This document shows positions 38,064 through 49,326 of a stretch of 64,000 nucleotides of DNA, piece by piece (position 1 is the stretch's first letter; each line of letters begins with the position of its first letter). The position numbers and the translations under genes are program-made. Below the pieces are notes generated by a model that ran no database searches, had not been told where the DNA came from, and was given only the letters and a program-made list of their open reading frames with translations. This stretch comes from Neonectria sp. B-13 (Eukaryota > Ascomycota > Sordariomycetes > Hypocreales > Nectriaceae): contig NOKP01000001.1 in assembly GCA_002682825.1 (NCBI GenBank), forward strand, positions 374,501-438,500. Reading direction: 5' to 3'.

Positions 38064-39046
38064 ATGCATGGGGCCAAGTCGCAACCGATTCATCTGCACG
38101 GATACCTAGCACCTCTTTCTTCCGATTGGATCTATGAGATCGTCGAGTTGGTCAGTCTTCCAAAACAATACTTCATGTGCACGGTGTTTGACGTATTAGA
38201 ACGACCAAACCTACCTGGGCAACGATCCTAAGGTGAGTTATGATGTCATAGATCCTGTAGCCTACGGTAAACCGGACGATGCGAATACAACCACGGTCAC
38301 AGCTGCGGTAAGTCTGCGCCATGTCACCGGGGCGGAAGAGGTGTTACCCTTGAAGTTCTTGGTCAACTCAGATGTGGGTGTTGTGATATTGAAAGAGCAC
38401 ATGATGCCGGTGGATTGGCAACATGGTAAGGATGATACGCCGTTCCAATGTTGTTGCTTGAATTGATAACTATAATTTCAATAAGTATAAGCTTGCCAGT
38501 CATCCTCATAAGTGAATATCTTCAATGCCCAAATCACAGGTACTCCTCGCAAGCAACGGGCACACGTCAAATCTGTTTCCCTCGGTCGAGGCGCCGACGT
38601 ATGATACCTTGTATAAGTGGACGGGCATCATGGGATAATCGACTGACAGCAACCCTTGGGTGGGAGAAATGCCCAAAGAACTGACCTTTGGCCGGTTTCA
38701 AAACGATCGAGGGATCTTCGGCATTGGGGATATCAACAACTCCACCAACCTATGGGCCAGCACGGGATACTCAGGGCACGGGATATCCGTGGCTGCACGA
38801 TGCGACATTCCCGTTTCTGAGATGATGATGCTGCACAAGTACCGCTATGTGAAGCTGCCGAAGAACCGCAGGGTGAAGCCGCCAAAGGAACGCAGTGTGA
38901 TACTGCCGGAGCAGTGGGCTATAACCGAGGAGAGAATAGCATGCGCGGAGGGGCTTAAGCTCCCAAGGACGGTTCACGAGTTTATCAAGACGATGCCCTC
39001 GGACGAGGTGGAAATAGATTCTCACATGTCAGATGCCCAGGATTGA
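38064..39046 (+). CDS. Hypothetical multi-exon protein, structure uncertain
   Basis: A chain of coding-like pieces: 38064-38150 (MHGAKSQPIHLHGYLAPLSS and on), 38200 to about 38425 (NDQTYLGNDPKVSYDVIDP, then AAVSLRHVTGAEEVLPLKFL), a piece from about 38539 (VLLASNGHTSNLFPSVEAPT), and a last exon ending at 39046 with NPWVGEMPKELTFGRFQNDR. Removing a 53-nt GTATGA...CAG intron after GCGCCGAC joins the last two pieces in frame and skips a TAA near 38637. The join between the second and third pieces is unresolved: the best donor (GTAAGG at 38426) gives the wrong phase. It may therefore be a real gene with an unusual site or a lightly damaged one. No family is recognised. Confidence 0.4.
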
Positions 39047-39161
39047 AACGGGTCACGGGTATGATAGGATGACGGGCAATATATAAGTGGTGATGATAGC
39101 ATCTCAAGTGCGTGAGACTCAAGTGCACGTCAGTTACACCATCAAACCCTCTGTAACAAGT

Positions 39162-40263
39162 TTAGTCCTTGCGTGCTCCCCGCAATCCAACGACGCCAAT
39201 CCTGAGATAGTCCACGTTGTCGTCAATCCGCTTTCGCAACTCGCCGGTCGACAACTCATCAACATCCCACGCGGCCCACACGAAGCGGCCGTGGAGAAAT
39301 CTCGCCTCCTTGCTCGCAGCCCAGACGGCAAAGCTTCCAGGAAGTTCAGCTAAGTAATTCGTCTCATGTTAGCAGCCAGAGCGGCAGCGGAGTGCGAGGG
39401 ACAAGAGTCTTACGGTCATCGTACGGCAGGTCCGTTTCGGAGAAGCCAATGGTTCCAAAGGTCTCGTTATATATGACGCCCGGGTGGAAGCTGATAATCT
39501 GCAGATCCTCTGGCGATGTGTCTTTAGCAATCAACTGCACAAGCAGGGCACCGGAGTTTTTGGTCAAGGAATACCCAGGGTTCTGGGATGTCACGACCAA
39601 CTGCTCCTCGTAGAGCATGTTGATGCCCTGTGTCGCGACGACAACGACAGCCTGCAGAAGAGGTGAGATCGATTAGAGGCGCAACAACGTTAGATGAAAT
39701 GAACAAAAGGGATGAAATACCTTTGGTTTATTCCCAGGCTGCTTTGAGAAACTCTCGACCATGTCCAATGGCCCGCGAACATTCGTCTCAAACGCCTTCC
39801 AAAGTCGATCGGATCCAACATCAAAGATAGTTTTCCCACCGACAAAATCTCCGGCGTTTGAGACCAGAACATCGACAAAGACACCTTCAGTCTGGAGACC
39901 CGACCAAAGCGCCTTTACTGCCTCATGGTCGGACACGTCATTCGCCCGTGCTATGAACGCAGCCTCGACACCAATCTTGGCGGCCTCGGCCTTGAGCTTC
40001 TCAACGCTGGATTGCAACACCTCGATGCGTCGGCCAGTGATGATAATGGTAGACGCTCCGGCTCGCAGGAAGCTTTTAGCAATGCTGAGGCCGATGCTAG
40101 TTCCGCCTCCTGTGACGAGGACCGTCTTGCCGGCCTGGCTGAGTTCAGGCCGAGTCACGGAGATGGATGGATACGGCGCTCGATGGATGGTTTTGGTGAT
40201 GTCGGTTTCATTTTGCTTGACGAGGAGTTTGATGAACTCGGCCTTTGGGTCGTTGGAAGACAT
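39162..40263 (-). CDS. Short-chain dehydrogenase/reductase, three exons
   Basis: Exons 40263-39721, 39651-39414 and 39349-39162 join to 322 residues. Rossmann motif VLVTGGGTSIGLSIA (TGxxxGIG class), TIIITGRR for the cofactor-preference loop, the NAG motif in VLVSNAGDF, and the catalytic YSLTK (YxxxK) are all present and in the usual order, followed by FHPGVIYNE. It should be an NAD(P)-dependent oxidoreductase with unknown substrate. An N-terminal extension of about 45 residues precedes the Rossmann fold, without a clear targeting signal. It is divergent from a Zn2Cys6 regulator 503 bp away, which may control it. Confidence 0.88.
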
Positions 40264-40765
40264 TTTGATGTTCAGGCTTTCGAGTTATTGTGAAGTGTAG
40301 TGTTTTGTATTGTGAATGAGGTTGAGGTTGACAGTGAGGTGAGAAAGAATCGGGGAAAACAGAAGACATTGCCAACTTTTATAAGTCATTACACGCACAC
40401 GTCAGTTTGTTGATTTAATCCGTGATTTGGTAATTTGCTACAACCGCAGTCTCTAATAGAGAGAGCATCTCGAGTGTTCAACGGTCCTAGCTAGCGTCCG
40501 CCGTCTCTTCAACTCCAACTTCAATGCTTCATTGTGAGATAAATGCAACCTGCGGAAGCGCTAGCTCAAACGGGTTCGGCGCCCGCAGAACGCTGCGGAG
40601 TGCTAACTTGAACCAGCATCATAATGCCGCTTACTACGGATCACTCTCCTCGACGCTTGTCTCCACTCCGCATCCTCCAGTTCTCAGTCCGCAACTCCGC
40701 CTCAACTTGTGTACGGAAGAAAAAACACGTACCATCATCGATGTGCATATCTCTAGCAGCGAACC

Positions 40766-42100
40766 ATGGAAGCGGGAGAGCTCAAGGCTTGCGGTGCCTG
40801 TGCAAAGGCCAAGCGCAAGTGCGGCAGACAGTTTCCAACCTGCAACCGATGCCAGGCCCGCGAATACGAATGCGTCTATCCCGCACCGCATCCGTCAGGC
40901 TTCATTTTCTACGGGGCGCAACATGACATGAATATCGCGGCAAATGTTGATTCTTTGCCTGCAGCGGCCAACATGGTGGCCGAATGGGCAGATCGATCAC
41001 AACAAGCACCACAAGCACCACAAGCATCGCCAGGTGTAGATGTCACTGCGTTCCTTGACGTTGGCCTCGACTTGTGGACGACACCATCTGAAGACTCCCC
41101 GGTTCCCGATCTGCAGTCCGATCCACACTCGGGTCTGCATTCTGACATGCAATCAGCTTGGTTCTTGACCCCAGAGTCCTGGCTCACTGCTCCGCTGAAG
41201 CTGGATCAGTTGGCCTCTGTTTCTAAAGCTGAGGCACTTGAATGTGTCGACCGAGTTCAAGCCTGGCTTGCCGACTGGGTGGCTCAAGGCAGCAATCCAT
41301 TCATCCACTCATGCCTATATCAAAAACGGCAGCCTTTGTGCATTCAGGATGCATTCACCGCCCTGTCAACCTACCTCTCTCGCACGCCCGCCACCGAGGA
41401 CTTTGTGTTGAGTATCCTTGGCGCCCGTGCAGATTCACTTGTGAACAGCATGAGAGCGACAGTGGCCGCGACGCCATCCCAGGATGATTGCTATGCGCAC
41501 TTGAGCCGCGTCCACGCCTTGTTCGTCTACTCGATACTGCGCCTGTTTGGTAACGATATCCGTCAGCGTTACCTTGCCGAACAGCAGTTGCCGGTTCTCC
41601 TCAGATGGTCCAACGAGATGCTGTCGGCTGCGCGCCGTGATGCCGGCAATGGCTATTTACTTGCTCCAGACACGTCCCACGGCCATTTCGGACAAGACAC
41701 TGTCACAGCTATGGGAAAAGCGGCCAAGCAAGAGCAGGAGCGCTTTTGGCATGCGTGGATACTGTCCGAGAGCATCCGCCGCACGTGGGCTGTCACGCGG
41801 AACATATGTAGCATTTACACCACGATGCAGCAGGGCGACGCTGAGTGTGCCGGAGGACTCCCAACTACGACGAGGAGAGGCGTATGGGACGCTCCCACGG
41901 CCTTTTCCTGGGCCAAGATCTGCGCACAAGAGGACATTGGCTTTCTGCGACGTGATGACATGGAGCGGGTCTTGGTGGGATCCAGTTCAGACCAAGTTGA
42001 CGAATTTGCCAAAGAGTTTATGAAGTTTGACTGCGGCACGGAACGATTCAACATGTGGGTATCTACAGAGAACCATATGCATACACTAAACGTAGTATAA
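40766..42100 (+). CDS. Zn2Cys6 transcription factor, 444 residues
   Basis: A single exon. The zinc cluster is at the very N terminus with cysteines at 9, 12, 19, 26, 29 and 36 (C-x2-C-x6-C-x6-C-x2-C-x6-C). After a Gln/Ala/Pro-rich stretch (SQQAPQAPQASPG) the middle part is helical (VDRVQAWLADWV, FVYSILRLFGNDIRQRYLAE, RFWHAWILSESIRRTWAVTR) as in small cluster-type regulators. The end (RFNMWVSTENHMHTLNVV) is weak; a GTGGGT donor just after ATG at 42054 could start an intron, so the C terminus is uncertain. Partner SDR is divergent. Confidence 0.82.
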   Translation: MEAGELKACGACAKAKRKCGRQFPTCNRCQAREYECVYPAPHPSGFIFYGAQHDMNIAANVDSLPAAANMVAEWADRSQQAPQAPQASPGVDVTAFLDVGLDLWTTPSEDSPVPDLQSDPHSGLHSDMQSAWFLTPESWLTAPLKLDQLASVSKAEALECVDRVQAWLADWVAQGSNPFIHSCLYQKRQPLCIQDAFTALSTYLSRTPATEDFVLSILGARADSLVNSMRATVAATPSQDDCYAHLSRVHALFVYSILRLFGNDIRQRYLAEQQLPVLLRWSNEMLSAARRDAGNGYLLAPDTSHGHFGQDTVTAMGKAAKQEQERFWHAWILSESIRRTWAVTRNICSIYTTMQQGDAECAGGLPTTTRRGVWDAPTAFSWAKICAQEDIGFLRRDDMERVLVGSSSDQVDEFAKEFMKFDCGTERFNMWVSTENHMHTLNVV

Positions 42101-42187
42101 AACGGCAGCCCTTATTATCCAGGAAAACTTCTAAAACATCCATGCAGGTGTCCATCTCATGCCTCTGGTTGTATCCACGAAGCAGCA

Positions 42188-43005
42188 TCAGCTGTTTGGC
42201 GGGAACATTCGTTGAAAAATAACACGATCGTCCTCGTACACAAGTTCAGGGCATGTATCCAATATTTTGGGAGAGACGCCGCAGAACAGGTCAAACATGG
42301 GCAACAATGGCAAAGAGAGCGAGTCGGAAAATGACATTTGATTGAAGGTGCCCCAGAGACCTTGCCCAGTGACGGGCGTATGATTGCGATTGGGATAAAG
42401 TCTTTCAGGTCGAGACCACGCAGGTAGGGTGAGCCATGCGTGAGATGGATGGCGTCCCAAATGACCGGGGCCTGACTGGAGTCTGGTGGTGGGTGGATGC
42501 TCACGCGGATCAAGCTGCGATCTCCCCTCAGAGCGCGACGGGCTGCGCTCCAGTGTTGATATTTCTTTGACGCGTTCAGGCAATTTGATGATCATACCCA
42601 TCCGCTTTTGTTGGGTTTCAAGAGGGCCACGAATCGATTGGTTTCTTGAATAGACCGATGGCCGATCTTCTAGATCATGTCAAGGACGGGGATATTGGCC
42701 ATCTCCTTCAAGTCGGCATCGAAATCCCAGACATCCTGCACGTGGATCTGAGTCAAGACGGTGAGACTTTTTGCAGCTTCGAGGCTCAAGCCGGAGCCGT
42801 ACCACGCCGAGTCTGTAGTGCCTCCGTCACGCGGAAAAGTGATGCGGAGGCCGAAGTCTTTGGAGGCTTGCTTGAAAAGCGAGACGGCGATGAGGGACTC
42901 GACGTAAATGGCCTTTCCGATCCCGGGCGCGGCAAGACCTAGACTAAGGCACCTCAGCCAATGCCTCACTCCATAAAGTCTGGCGTGCCAGTTGTTTTGC
43001 GGCAT
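42188..43005 (-). pseudogene. Decayed protein-coding gene of unknown family
   Basis: On the minus strand an ATG at 43005 opens 111 good-looking codons (IYVESLIAVSLFKQASKDFG, WDFDADLKEMANIPVLDMI), then a TAG at about 42670, after which the same frame continues for another 25 plausible codons (KIGHRSIQETNRFVALL). Further on, coding-like text moves between frames: SLIRVSIHPPPDSSQAPVI in one and WGTFNQMSFSDSLSLPLLPM in another, ending at a stop at 42188. This looks like one gene broken by a nonsense change and at least one frameshift. An intron could explain some breaks, but I found no donor/acceptor set that restores one frame. Family not recognised. Confidence 0.45.
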
Positions 43006-43307
43006 CTGGTAAATAGATGCACCAGAGTGGTTTAGAGGAAGCCAGACGAGACGTGAGATACCCTAAACGACGACGATTCGTCTACAAGCTGGGCCGGTCA
43101 TGCGCAACCCTTCACTGGCTAACATGCTGGCTGGGTGCCTTAGGTAATACTCCCGGAACCTGAGTGAATTAGATTAGTCGGTGACCAAAAAGAAGAACTC
43201 CGGCTTCCGCATGACTCCAGATGATGACGACGCACACCTTGGTCAACACCAGTGCAACAAAGGCTGTAAACTTATATGCATTGAATTATGTGCTTTAGAC
43301 TAAAACA

Positions 43308-44570
43308 CTATCTCGTTTGTTCATGAAATGACGTTCTGACTAGCTCAACTCGTTTCGAGATGCCCCGACGCCCAGTCGAACCATGGCTATCCACCTCGCT
43401 ATCCAGATCGCTCCCTTTGAGTGACTCGGTAATGATATGTCTTTCGTCACTCTTCCTTGATGTCGTCGTTTCAGGGCCACTGACAGACACAACCTGGTGA
43501 CTCCTTGTTGCCCCTCTCCAGAAGCCCGGGTGTGAAGCATTTGCGGATATGTTGGACAGGTTGTATCCTTTCGAATTGTCGCCTCCGTCGCCGTAGTAGG
43601 CAGAGCTCTTCTTGGTCGAACCAAAGATACGAGGGAACATCTTGCTCATCGGTCGCTTAAGCACGGGTAGACAGGCACTGATGATGCCAAGATTGGCCTC
43701 GATCAGTGTCCACATGCCGCGGTCGATGAAGTTGTATGTGCTATCCGCCTTGTTCTTGAGCGAGTTTTGTACCGACGTGGTTCGAAGAATGGACGCGACC
43801 GTGACACTATCGACGGGCTAAAGTCAGTACTTGAAGGTGTGATCAGAGAAGCTTGGTAGAGACTCACAAGCCGCCAATCAGGAACACACCGCACAACAGC
43901 AACCTCTGCCGCATGTTCATCTGCAACCTCATGATGGACGGAATCGGAAGCGCCAACACCATGATGTCTGTTATGATGTTCGTAACGGCGTATGCTACCC
44001 AGAACTTGTTGCTGTCAATGCAAACGGCATCGACTGACTTGTTCCAGGCTCCTTCGATGGGCACACACTGCCAGATCGTCGCGCCGACTCCTCCAATGGT
44101 CCAAGCCACGATGATTCCCATCACCACAAAGCAAGCTATCCGGAAGCTGCGCGTGACGAAGAGCCGAAGATATAGCAGAATGGCGGTCACCTTGTTGAGG
44201 CAAACCGTAACCTTGTACGGTGTCTGTGCAATGAAGAACATCTTGAGTGCCGCCCCACGTTCGGGCTTGGTGAGATCGTCTTTGTGCATCCCATATCCCC
44301 TTTCGATGGCTAACTGCATGCAAACGGAGACGATGATCGACGAGAGCTGCCACGAGTCAGTTTGACGATCAAAGCATGGACCGGCGAACTTACCAGAGAG
44401 GCGGTAATGGCGGCATCGTCCCAGCCTAGCTTGTGCATCGAATACCGAGTTGAGCACCTGGCAATGACAAACAACCCTGCGGTGATGATCATCACCAAAG
44501 AAGTGATGTACAGCTTCCAGCCCTGGTTGTCTACCCCATCGACAGGGAATCCCATGCCTTTAGGCCCCAT
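43308..44570 (-). CDS. PTH11-like seven-helix receptor (fungal rhodopsin-like domain), three exons
   Basis: Exons 44570-44394, 44346-43868 and 43806-43308 join to 384 residues with seven membrane segments: LYITSLVMIITAGLFVIARC, the IIVSVCMQLAIERGYGMH segment, KVTAILLYLRLFV, VVMGIIVAWTIGGVGATI, FWVAYAVTNIITDIMVLALP, LLLCGVFLIGG and LIEANLGIISACLP. The order GWDDAAI, ERGYG, LLYLRLF, C-x-P-x-x-x-x-W, ALPIP and EANLGIISACLP is the signature of the fungal rhodopsin/PTH11-related family. No N-terminal CFEM domain is present. The C-terminal tail (about 115 residues) is Ser/Thr-rich, suited to phosphorylation. Members sense surfaces or ligands at the plasma membrane in pathogenic fungi; here that is family inference. 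Confidence 0.87.
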
Positions 44571-45738
44571 TGTCAGAATCACGAGTTGCAATGCATACGA
44601 ATAGACACGTTTGTCGAGGGAACAGGATTTGCAGAGGAAGGAGCCATCCTTCTCACTGTATATGTGAAGGCCTGGCAGCCACAATCTTGCCACACTCTTC
44701 ACGCATGATCAGACACGTCGTAGAACGAAACGGGCCTCCCACCCGATGGAATTTTGATGGAACATGGGGAGGGATATGTGTGTGTGCTGCAGGCGCCAGG
44801 GGTATTGTATTCGGTCACGTTATACGAATAGACGGTACAAGTACCTTGGGGTTAGCTTGAGATTGGGCTGACCGGATGTATCGGGACCTAAAGGAAATCC
44901 GACGAATCCTTCGCCGAAAAGACCTCGAATCAGCGAGCTCTGTTATTTCGTCGGGGCTTCGAGGGTATCCGGACTAATGCATCACCCATACACATGCAAG
45001 GGGAAGAAAAGCAAGGCGCATAGTCTAAGCTCTTACCGAGCAGCCCTCCCTGGCTTTGGCGAGCTTTTCGGCGAACTCGGGTCTTCATCGGGGACGGAAA
45101 TCGATTACCAGATTGGGAAATGATCGTCGGCTTTAGTTAATGGCAAGTTGACCGTTGTGCCGGTATCCCCACAGTATGTGGTGCCAGTTCATGCGGGATT
45201 GTGGCACAACTGCCTTCCCCATGTCGTCGGGGTTGTCGATATTGGTGGATTTAGGCACCGTGCCCCTGAAGACGGCAGGGGATGCCCTCAGAGGTCTGGT
45301 GCCAAGGGAAGCCGTTCGTTCGTCTGGCCGTTTCGGTGGGATTGGGAGCAGATGACGCGGAAGGACATGGCTGATGAGGAGACAAGAGCGAGAGGTATGT
45401 GGGAACAGTGGGATTTCGGCACAACAGATTAGCCGTCATTCATGGGGTCATAAAGGCCAAGCCATGGACTATCGATTGTGATCCTTGGGATGACGGTTGG
45501 GACCCTTGAACTGACCGTTGCGACCGTTATTGCCTTTATTGCCTCAATCCAAGCGAGACGTCAACTCCACGTGCTCGTCTCCACGTCCATGGAGCTGGAG
45601 ATGAGCACGGATCAGAGAGCCGAGACTGACGTTTTAAAGGCCGGTCGATCCCCTCGTGGATTGAGGTGAACCGAGAGACTAGCATCCCCCACCGCCGGCT
45701 CCAGCAATCAATCGATCGCCATTGCAACTGCAAGCGCC
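44571..45738. promoter_or_regulatory. Divergent promoter region, no gene seen
   Basis: About 1.2 kb between the receptor and the secreted carboxylesterase, which are transcribed away from each other. Plus-strand frames near 45148-45432 show no motif. Confidence 0.4.
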
Positions 45739-47354
45739 ATGTCTCTGTTCAAGTACGCGACGTTTGCCCTCTGGGCCAGTCTCGCGACCGCGGCGCCCCT
45801 ACAGTGCGACACGACCAAGTACGTCACCGTGGACACGTCCAACGGCCCCGTCACTGGACATCTCGCGTCCAACTCGCCATGCGTCGTCGAGTACCTGGGC
45901 ATTCCCTATGCGAAGCCTCCCGTGGGCGCCTTGCGCTTTGCGCCGCCCGAGAAGTTCTCGTCGACGAAGCCCTACAAGGCGGCTAACTTCGGATTCGACT
46001 GCCCGCTCTCCCCGAGCAAGAAGGTCGACTATCCGAGCATGACCTCGCAGGCCCAGGACATCATCTCCTACTTTGCGAGCAATGCGGGAACTCCTCAGAG
46101 CGAGGACTGCCTGACCTTGAACGTCTGGTCCAAGGCCACAGCCAATTCCGCCAAGGCCAACAAGCCCGTGGTGGTCTTCTTCTATGGCGGACGTGAGTTG
46201 ACCCGAGCCCCGTCTCTAATGGCAATCAATCACTAACTGAACCAGGGTTCGCGATCGGAAACACCAACAGCCCATTCTACAACGGCAAGTACTTTGCCGA
46301 CGCTGAGGATGTCGTCGTCGTCACCGTCAACTACCGAATCAACATCTTTGGCTTCCCCGGTGCGGCCGGCGAGACGCAAAACTTGGGCCTCCGCGACCAG
46401 CGTGCCGCCGTCGAATGGGTCCGTGACAACATCTGGCGCTTCGGTGGCAATCCCACCAAGATCACCATCGCCGGCCAGTCTTCGGGCGGCGTGGCGGTCG
46501 ATTACTGGACCTACGCGTACCAGAAGGACCCCATCGTCAACGGCATCATCGCGCCCTCAGGAAACGCCTTCAGCTTCCCCGTGAACACGGCTGCCGTCCA
46601 GGAGAAGAACTGGAACTCGGTTGTTTCGGCCGTCAGCTGCAGCGATGCCGCCGATGTCATGGCCTGCATGCGTGAGGTGGCCTGGGAGGACATCAAGACT
46701 GCGGCCGCCGCCATCAAGCCTGCCTCGAGCTCCAGCGTCCTCCGATCCATCCCGCCGTTCTATCCCAAGCCCGATGGTGAGATTGTCTTTTCCGACTACA
46801 CCAGCCTGACCAAGGCCGGCAGCTTCGCCAAGCTCCCGATCCTCTTTGGGCACAACCACAACGAGGACGGCTACTACCGCATCCCGGCGTACGGCAACGG
46901 CGTCACGCCCACCGACGCGCAGGTCACCTCCTTCCTGCTCGAGTCCTTCACCTGCCCCGTGTCCTACCAGGCTCAGGCCCGCCGGAACCACAACGTTGCC
47001 TCATGGGCGTATCGCTACCTCGCCGACTGGGACAACACGCGGCTGTATCCTACCAGCGGAGCGTACCACGGCGTAGACTTGCACATGATCTTCGGAGCCT
47101 CGGGGGATGTCAGCGGCATTGCACCCTCGGCCGACCAGAAAAAGCTCACCAAGATTATGCAGCACGCTTGGTTCTCCTTCAGCGACAACCCGACGACGGG
47201 TCTCAGCCAGCTCGGTTGGCCCAAGTTCAACCCCAGCGGCAAGACGTTGGTTTTGCTAGGCAAGGACACCAAGCCCACCGTGGAGTTTGTGAAGCCTTCG
47301 GTGTACGATGCGCCTTGCTCCACCATCACGATGGGTGCGCTTGCGACTTCATGA
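45739..47354 (+). CDS. Secreted type-B carboxylesterase/lipase, two exons
   Basis: Exons 45739-46192 and 46246-47354 join (FFYGGRFAIGN across the intron) to 520 residues. A signal peptide ends near ATAAP. Family motifs: YLGIPYAKPPVGALRF, SEDCLTLNVW, VVVFFYGG, and GQSSGG with nucleophile Ser at about 230. Probable acid Glu at about 358 (HNHNEDGYY, where most relatives have NEG) and His at about 426 (GAYHGVDLHMIFG). It is secreted without a GPI tail, unlike the esterase at 3.4-5.4 kb, with which it shares only family motifs. G+C in the CDS is clearly higher than in its flanks, with C-ending codons preferred, as for highly expressed secreted enzymes. Substrate unknown. Confidence 0.92.
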
Positions 47355-47521
47355 GTGATGAATATATGAGATTAATACATAATGTAATTGACGTCATTAA
47401 TGACGATTGATCAACCAATTACATAACTGGATCGAATCCGCCTCGACTGTGTGACGTGCCGATTGATGTCTGGAAGCTTTGACATGAAGCCTTCTCCTTG
47501 GGACCAATGCTTAACAATGCC

Positions 47522-49012
47522 TCAAGATTCACTACTAACGGGGCCTTTCATGTCTTGCTGTGGTGCTTTACCCGAAACAGTATCTGGAGGTGCACCTGAC
47601 GGTCCAGCAATCTGTGACAAACGGTGTCTTTCGTCTTCTTGTCGCACCTCTGCAAAGGTTGGCAACCCATCGCTCTCTGCGGGCGGTTGGATCCACGAGT
47701 CTGACCTCTCTCCCGGTGAGAGCGTAGTGGGAGCTGCCATTTTCTGAGAATAGCTTTCCACTGGAAGGACTGTTCCTTGCCCTCTCTCATCACTGGCCAT
47801 CAACAGGGTAACCGGCTGTCCTCCAGATAGGTGGAAATCCTCTCCTGCGACTATACCTCGGACGTACCAGGTTAGCCGATGAGAGTGCTGGATATTGTAG
47901 GTGGTAAAGGTCGGATACACATCTGGCCAATATCTCGGTTGAAATGTCCCAATACGACCTTGACGTCCAAAGCGTAGGTTGACCAGCGCTCCAACATCGA
48001 TAGGGGGCCATTCGTCTGTGCAAGGGATGTAAACTGGATTGGTTATTGTCGGAATAGCGCCCTCACTGAGCAGGTCGGTTTCTCTTTTCTTCGTCTTGTG
48101 ATGAGGATTGAACATTCCTTCGCATCTGATTTCGGTGGCGGCCTCAACTTTGAGATAAACAGAGGTTAGTCTGACCTTTTGTGGTACTCCCTGGATGATT
48201 TCGCTTGACCGTTTGGAATCGGGAACAGCTCGAATGCGAAACGGGATAGGGTTGGGGTTCTCGAGCTGAATGACAGTTGGCGCTTCGATTTCGACGTTGA
48301 ACCAAAAGGTTGGGACACTGGGAAGGTATAGGGACTGTTTTATCCTTTGAGAAAGGCTCAGCTCGGCCTTCTCCATTCCCGGAACCAGGCGGAATGAAGC
48401 GATGGAGCAAGGTCTTTGGGATACTTTGAGTCCGAAATTGGCTATTGGAGGATTGGGGCTTAAGTTCACGACTCTCAAGGGGAGGATGGCCTCGGTCATT
48501 TCTACTGAGCCATCCCTGGAGGATCGCAGCTCGGCTTTGAGGAAGTACTCAACAAAGCCCTCGGTGGAGCCTGCCGAGTCCAATGTGAATGTTGGTGGGA
48601 GGGCTTGTGTGGCGATATTCCCAGGATCAAGAGGTAGGTAGCTCTCTCTTTGAGGAACGCCGGGGGCCAGGAACATCGGGTTGGCATGCAAAGGGATGGT
48701 GATGGCAAATGGCCAAACCTGCTCCTCGTGCATCTGGATGTGAAGAGGCCCTTCGAAAATCCTTTGTCCATTGTCCCGCTCGTTGATCAGATCGAAACGT
48801 CCCCGATAAGTGCTGCTACTGTTGCCGTGGCTGACCACCATCTTGGACTTGGTCCTGCCGTGGAGAGAGATCTGAACCGAGGCGTTGGGGCTCACGATGT
48901 GAGTTTTGCGGAAGACGCACCCGATGATGGTGTCGCCGGGGGCATATTCGGCGGCATCATCCTCGAGGCTGATTCCCAACAGCTGGGAGGACTTTTTGGG
49001 AGTCTGTGGCAT
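47522..49012 (-). CDS. Arrestin-like protein
   Basis: A single exon of 496 residues. The ATG at 49012 (MPQTPKKSSQ) is preferred; the frame is open to 49108 but without an upstream ATG. The N-terminal arrestin-fold signature is SLEDDAAEYAPGDTIIGCVF, then VQISLHGRTKSKM and the strand pattern to FAITIPLHANPMFLAPGVP. A C-terminal arrestin-like half follows (LENPNPIPFRIRAVP, VRLTSVYLKVEAATEIR). The tail is Pro/Ser-rich and acidic. Fungal alpha-arrestins act as ubiquitin-ligase adaptors for transporter endocytosis; a clear PPxY motif is not seen here, so that role is less certain. Head-to-head with the HET-domain gene (about 310 bp apart). Confidence 0.8.
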   Translation of the reverse strand: MPQTPKKSSQLLGISLEDDAAEYAPGDTIIGCVFRKTHIVSPNASVQISLHGRTKSKMVVSHGNSSSTYRGRFDLINERDNGQRIFEGPLHIQMHEEQVWPFAITIPLHANPMFLAPGVPQRESYLPLDPGNIATQALPPTFTLDSAGSTEGFVEYFLKAELRSSRDGSVEMTEAILPLRVVNLSPNPPIANFGLKVSQRPCSIASFRLVPGMEKAELSLSQRIKQSLYLPSVPTFWFNVEIEAPTVIQLENPNPIPFRIRAVPDSKRSSEIIQGVPQKVRLTSVYLKVEAATEIRCEGMFNPHHKTKKRETDLLSEGAIPTITNPVYIPCTDEWPPIDVGALVNLRFGRQGRIGTFQPRYWPDVYPTFTTYNIQHSHRLTWYVRGIVAGEDFHLSGGQPVTLLMASDERGQGTVLPVESYSQKMAAPTTLSPGERSDSWIQPPAESDGLPTFAEVRQEDERHRLSQIAGPSGAPPDTVSGKAPQQDMKGPVSSES

Positions 49013-49326
49013 GACTGGCGAGACGACATAGACGTGAGGCTGATGGTAAGTTTTGGTGGAGGTCGCCTGATAAGTTGATGACGTGGGGGTGAGGCTGGAG
49101 AGGACCACTTACCTAATGTTGCCGGTCGAAAGGTGGCGCAGGCTGTGGCAGTGCTTCCATTGAATCCTATGAGTGTACTTCGTAGCCACACTAAGATTGA
49201 AACCATGTGGTCATTACGTTGCAACGGTTGAGACTGCGGGGAAATCGAAAGTGGTTCCCCTTCTGATCCTTTCACTAACCCCTGTTTCTCCTCCCAACTA
49301 GATGCTGGGATCTTCGGCAAGTTAGC

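Noticed and set aside
49013..49200. Extra first exon for the arrestin-like gene (ATG near 49160 and GTAAGT at about 49113)
   Set aside because: The frame hits TAG at the donor, so it would be an upstream ORF in the leader rather than an exon.
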